Assembly (NCBI RefSeq): GCF_019039055.1
Contig: NZ_JAHOPB010000001.1
Span: 496,001-560,000, forward strand
Source: Reyranella humidisoli
Lineage (GTDB): Bacteria; Pseudomonadota; Alphaproteobacteria; Reyranellales; Reyranellaceae
Length of the DNA stretch: 64,000 bases
Reading direction: 5' to 3'
Under the pieces are notes generated by a model. That model did no database searches and had not been told where the DNA came from. It was given only the letters and a program-made list of their open reading frames with translations. Shown here one piece after another: positions 62,266 through 64,000 of the stretch; position 1 is the first letter of the stretch, and each line of letters begins with the position of its first letter. The position numbers and the translations under genes were made by a program.

Positions 62266-63018
62266 TCAGGGACCGGTGAGCGCACCGAGGATCGAGCGGG
62301 TCAGGAGCCGGCCGATGCACTTCTGGCCGAAATCGTTGAGGTGCAACCCGTCGAGCTGCACGAACTGGGCGTAGGGCATGCCGTCGTCGTACCAGCTGCG
62401 CATGATGTCGTAGCGCCGGAACAGCCCGGCGGAAAAATCCTTGGCCGCGCCGGCCATGGCCTTCTCGTAGGCTTCCTTGTCGGGCGCGGCGACCACCGCC
62501 GGCACGTATTGCAGGTTCATCAGCACGAAGTCCGCTCCCAGCGACGTGCCGAGCTTGAGGCCCGCGCGCAGGGTCGAATCGAACTTCTCGATCGGCATCT
62601 GGCGGATGGCCGCGTTGGTCCCGGTCTGCCAGATGACGAGGGAAGCCGGATTGCCTTCCATCTCGGTGCGCATGCGGGCGGCCATCTCCTCGACGTCCTG
62701 CCCGCCGATGCCGCGGTTGATCACCTCGATGTCGATGCCGGGCAGCGCCTTCTCCAGGCCGATGCGGAGCTGGGTGGGGAAAGCATAGGCCGGGTTGGAG
62801 ACGCCGTAGCCGGCCGTCGTCGACGAGCCCAGCGCGATGATCCGCAGCACCTTCTTCTCGGCCATCGCCTTGCGCGAGATCGGCAGGGTGGTGCCGAGTT
62901 CGAGCAGGGCGGGCTTGGCGCGGCAGAGCGTCATCGACTGGGCAAAGGCCGGACCGGCTGCCGCAGTTGCCAGGACAAGCCCGAAGGCCGCGGCCAGCAG
63001 GGCGAAGGCACGCTTCAT
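62266..63018 (-). CDS. Exported SGNH/GDSL-family hydrolase
   Basis: This 250-residue protein has a signal peptide ([20 protein letters not shown], cleaved near AFA-QS). SGNH blocks are visible: [13 protein letters not shown] (serine), [12 protein letters not shown] (glycine), WQTGTNAAI (asparagine) and [11 protein letters not shown] (Asp-x-x-His). Such enzymes are esterases or acetyl/acyl transferases acting in the envelope. The ATG overlaps the stop of the OpgC gene (ATGA), linking it to periplasmic glucan modification. Confidence 0.88.
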   Translation of the reverse strand: MKRAFALLAAAFGLVLATAAAGPAFAQSMTLCRAKPALLELGTTLPISRKAMAEKKVLRIIALGSSTTAGYGVSNPAYAFPTQLRIGLEKALPGIDIEVINRGIGGQDVEEMAARMRTEMEGNPASLVIWQTGTNAAIRQMPIEKFDSTLRAGLKLGTSLGADFVLMNLQYVPAVVAAPDKEAYEKAMAGAAKDFSAGLFRRYDIMRSWYDDGMPYAQFVQLDGLHLNDFGQKCIGRLLTRSILGALTGP

Positions 63019-64000
63019 CGGGAGGCCCCGGCGAGGGCGGGCAGACGCGGCGGCATACGCGTTCCTCCACCCTTGAACCAGGCGGCGATATAGGCGGCCA
63101 GGCACATGATCCCGATGCCCACAATGCTCACAAGAATCTGCGACAAGATCGAATCTTCATAATGGCCAACGATCACCTGGCCACTCAGCGCCAGGAAGGT
63201 CCCGATGCAGAATATAAGCAAGGACGCCTCCCCGCATCTGCGAAGTGGCTGCCAGATCGGCCATTTCAGGGCGGGCGCGTCCATCGGCACGGCGATCCGG
63301 ACCAGCCAGGCGACGGCCAGAAAGTGCAGGAATCTCAGGACGTCGATGTTGGTCTTGTCGATCGGATAGATGACCCGCACCACCCAGGTCGGGATCAGCC
63401 GTTCCAGCGGATTGTACTGCCAGGACAGGGCGATCAGGGCCGCGAAGAGCACGAAAGCGACGGCGAGGATCGTCAGGGGCGTGCGGTATCGGTCTAGTCG
63501 GGACAGTCCGGGCCCGAACACGGCACACGCCGCCCCGACATGGAACACGACCTGCCAGGCCATGGGGTTGAAATACCAGACCTTTTCGTCGGGATAGGCC
63601 GGCAGGCTCCAGTTGTAGCGGCAGGTCACGACATAGAGCACGACCGAGACGGCGATCACCGCCCACGGCCAGCGCACCAGCACGGGCAGGACCCAGGGGA
63701 AGGCCGCGAGCAGCACGATGTAGAGCGGCAGCACGTCGAGGTTCACCGGCCGGAACTTCAGCAGCGCAGCCTCGAGAATCGCGCGGTAGGGGTTCTGGCC
63801 CAGGCCGAGCAATTCCATTTCCTCGATCAGCGCGGGGGCATCGCGCGCGATCGAGACCCAGGCGATCTGGGCGGTGAAGGCCACGAACAGCAGGATGTGC
63901 GCGACGTAGAGCTGCCAGACCCGGCGGTAGATTCGCGCCGCGGTGCGCGGCCAGCCCTCCTTGTCCAGCATCCGGCCATAGGCGATGACCGCGGTGTAGC
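63015..64000 (-). CDS. OpgC-domain acyltransferase-like membrane protein (N-terminus beyond window)
   Basis: The visible C-terminal part, about 328 residues, is a multi-pass membrane protein of the OpgC/acyltransferase family. It continues in frame past the right edge, reading YTAVIAYGRMLDKEGWP at the start of the visible part, with WQLYVAHILLFVAFTAQIAW and YNPMAWQVVFHVGA-like WYFNPMAWQVVFHVG after it. OpgC succinylates osmoregulated periplasmic glucans. No opgG/opgH gene is visible, so glucan modification is inferred from family only. It overlaps the SGNH hydrolase gene by four bases. Confidence 0.88.
   Translation of the reverse strand, partial: YTAVIAYGRMLDKEGWPRTAARIYRRVWQLYVAHILLFVAFTAQIAWVSIARDAPALIEEMELLGLGQNPYRAILEAALLKFRPVNLDVLPLYIVLLAAFPWVLPVLVRWPWAVIAVSVVLYVVTCRYNWSLPAYPDEKVWYFNPMAWQVVFHVGAACAVFGPGLSRLDRYRTPLTILAVAFVLFAALIALSWQYNPLERLIPTWVVRVIYPIDKTNIDVLRFLHFLAVAWLVRIAVPMDAPALKWPIWQPLRRCGEASLLIFCIGTFLALSGQVIVGHYEDSILSQILVSIVGIGIMCLAAYIAAWFKGGGTRMPPRLPALAGASR

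Overview
The window is chromosomal DNA of a GC-rich alphaproteobacterium. The supporting signs are codon use biased to G/C at third positions, a SAM-II riboswitch (typical of alphaproteobacteria) upstream of metZ, three Bug-type tripartite-tricarboxylate receptors, and dispersed palindromic intergenic repeats of the kind seen in rhizobial and related genomes. A Reyranella-like organism would fit, but this is a guess. About 66 protein genes fill both strands, no gap exceeds about 290 bases, and I saw no rRNA, tRNA, CRISPR array, transposase or prophage gene.

Layout. 0-1.4 kb (-): truncated flavin monooxygenase and a Bug receptor. 1.5-10 kb (+): gamma-glutamyltransferase-family enzyme, a complete dipeptide/oligopeptide ABC importer and a class III adenylate cyclase. 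10.1-14.4 kb (+): a sugar/polyol-type ABC importer. 14.4-24.1 kb (-): ten tightly packed genes forming a nucleotide/nucleoside scavenging operon (BMP-type ABC importer, cytidine deaminase, purine nucleoside phosphorylase, thymidine phosphorylase, a PHYHD1-like 2-oxoglutarate dioxygenase, adenosine deaminase, exported acid phosphatase). 24.2-25.6 kb (+): dihydropyrimidinase, divergent from that operon. 25.8-30.3 kb (-): cysteine hydrolase, a frameshifted amidohydrolase, an SDR and an amidase. 30.5-32.6 kb (+): CoA transferase and Bug receptor. 32.6-36.1 kb (-): arylsulfatase with an overlapping MFS transporter. 36.2-41.3 kb (+): hydrolase, glycosylase-like protein, Asp/Glu racemase-family protein, FAH-family enzyme, MFS transporter and nitroreductase. 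41.4-43.4 kb (-): a YqjI-like PadR regulator with DUF2218 and heme-barrel proteins, and a repeat-rich secreted protein. 43.5-47.1 kb (-): galactonate (De Ley-Doudoroff) genes. 47.1-51.1 kb (-): argE, folE, apaG, a CDF transporter and a thioesterase, with a divergent MarR gene. 51.8-53.8 kb (-): SAM-II riboswitch, metZ and tenA. 53.8-56.9 kb (-): Bug receptor, ThDP enzyme and NIPSNAP protein. 57.2-61.5 kb (+): RNA-binding protein, DUF1194 protein, class II aldolase, secreted orphan, carboxymuconolactone-decarboxylase-family protein and LysE exporter. 61.5-64 kb (-): cyclase-family hydrolase, SGNH hydrolase and a truncated OpgC.

The dominant theme is scavenging: importers and exported receptors are paired with hydrolases for peptides, nucleosides, amides, sulfate esters and sugar acids. 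The most promising novelty is the nucleoside operon. Eight of its nine gene junctions overlap by 4-13 bases or have a 1-base gap, the ninth likewise, and it carries an unexplained dioxygenase between deoA and add. Other notable items are the SAM-II-controlled metZ-tenA unit, the His-rich PadR regulator whose palindromic operator overlaps its own promoter, and four families of palindromic repeats.
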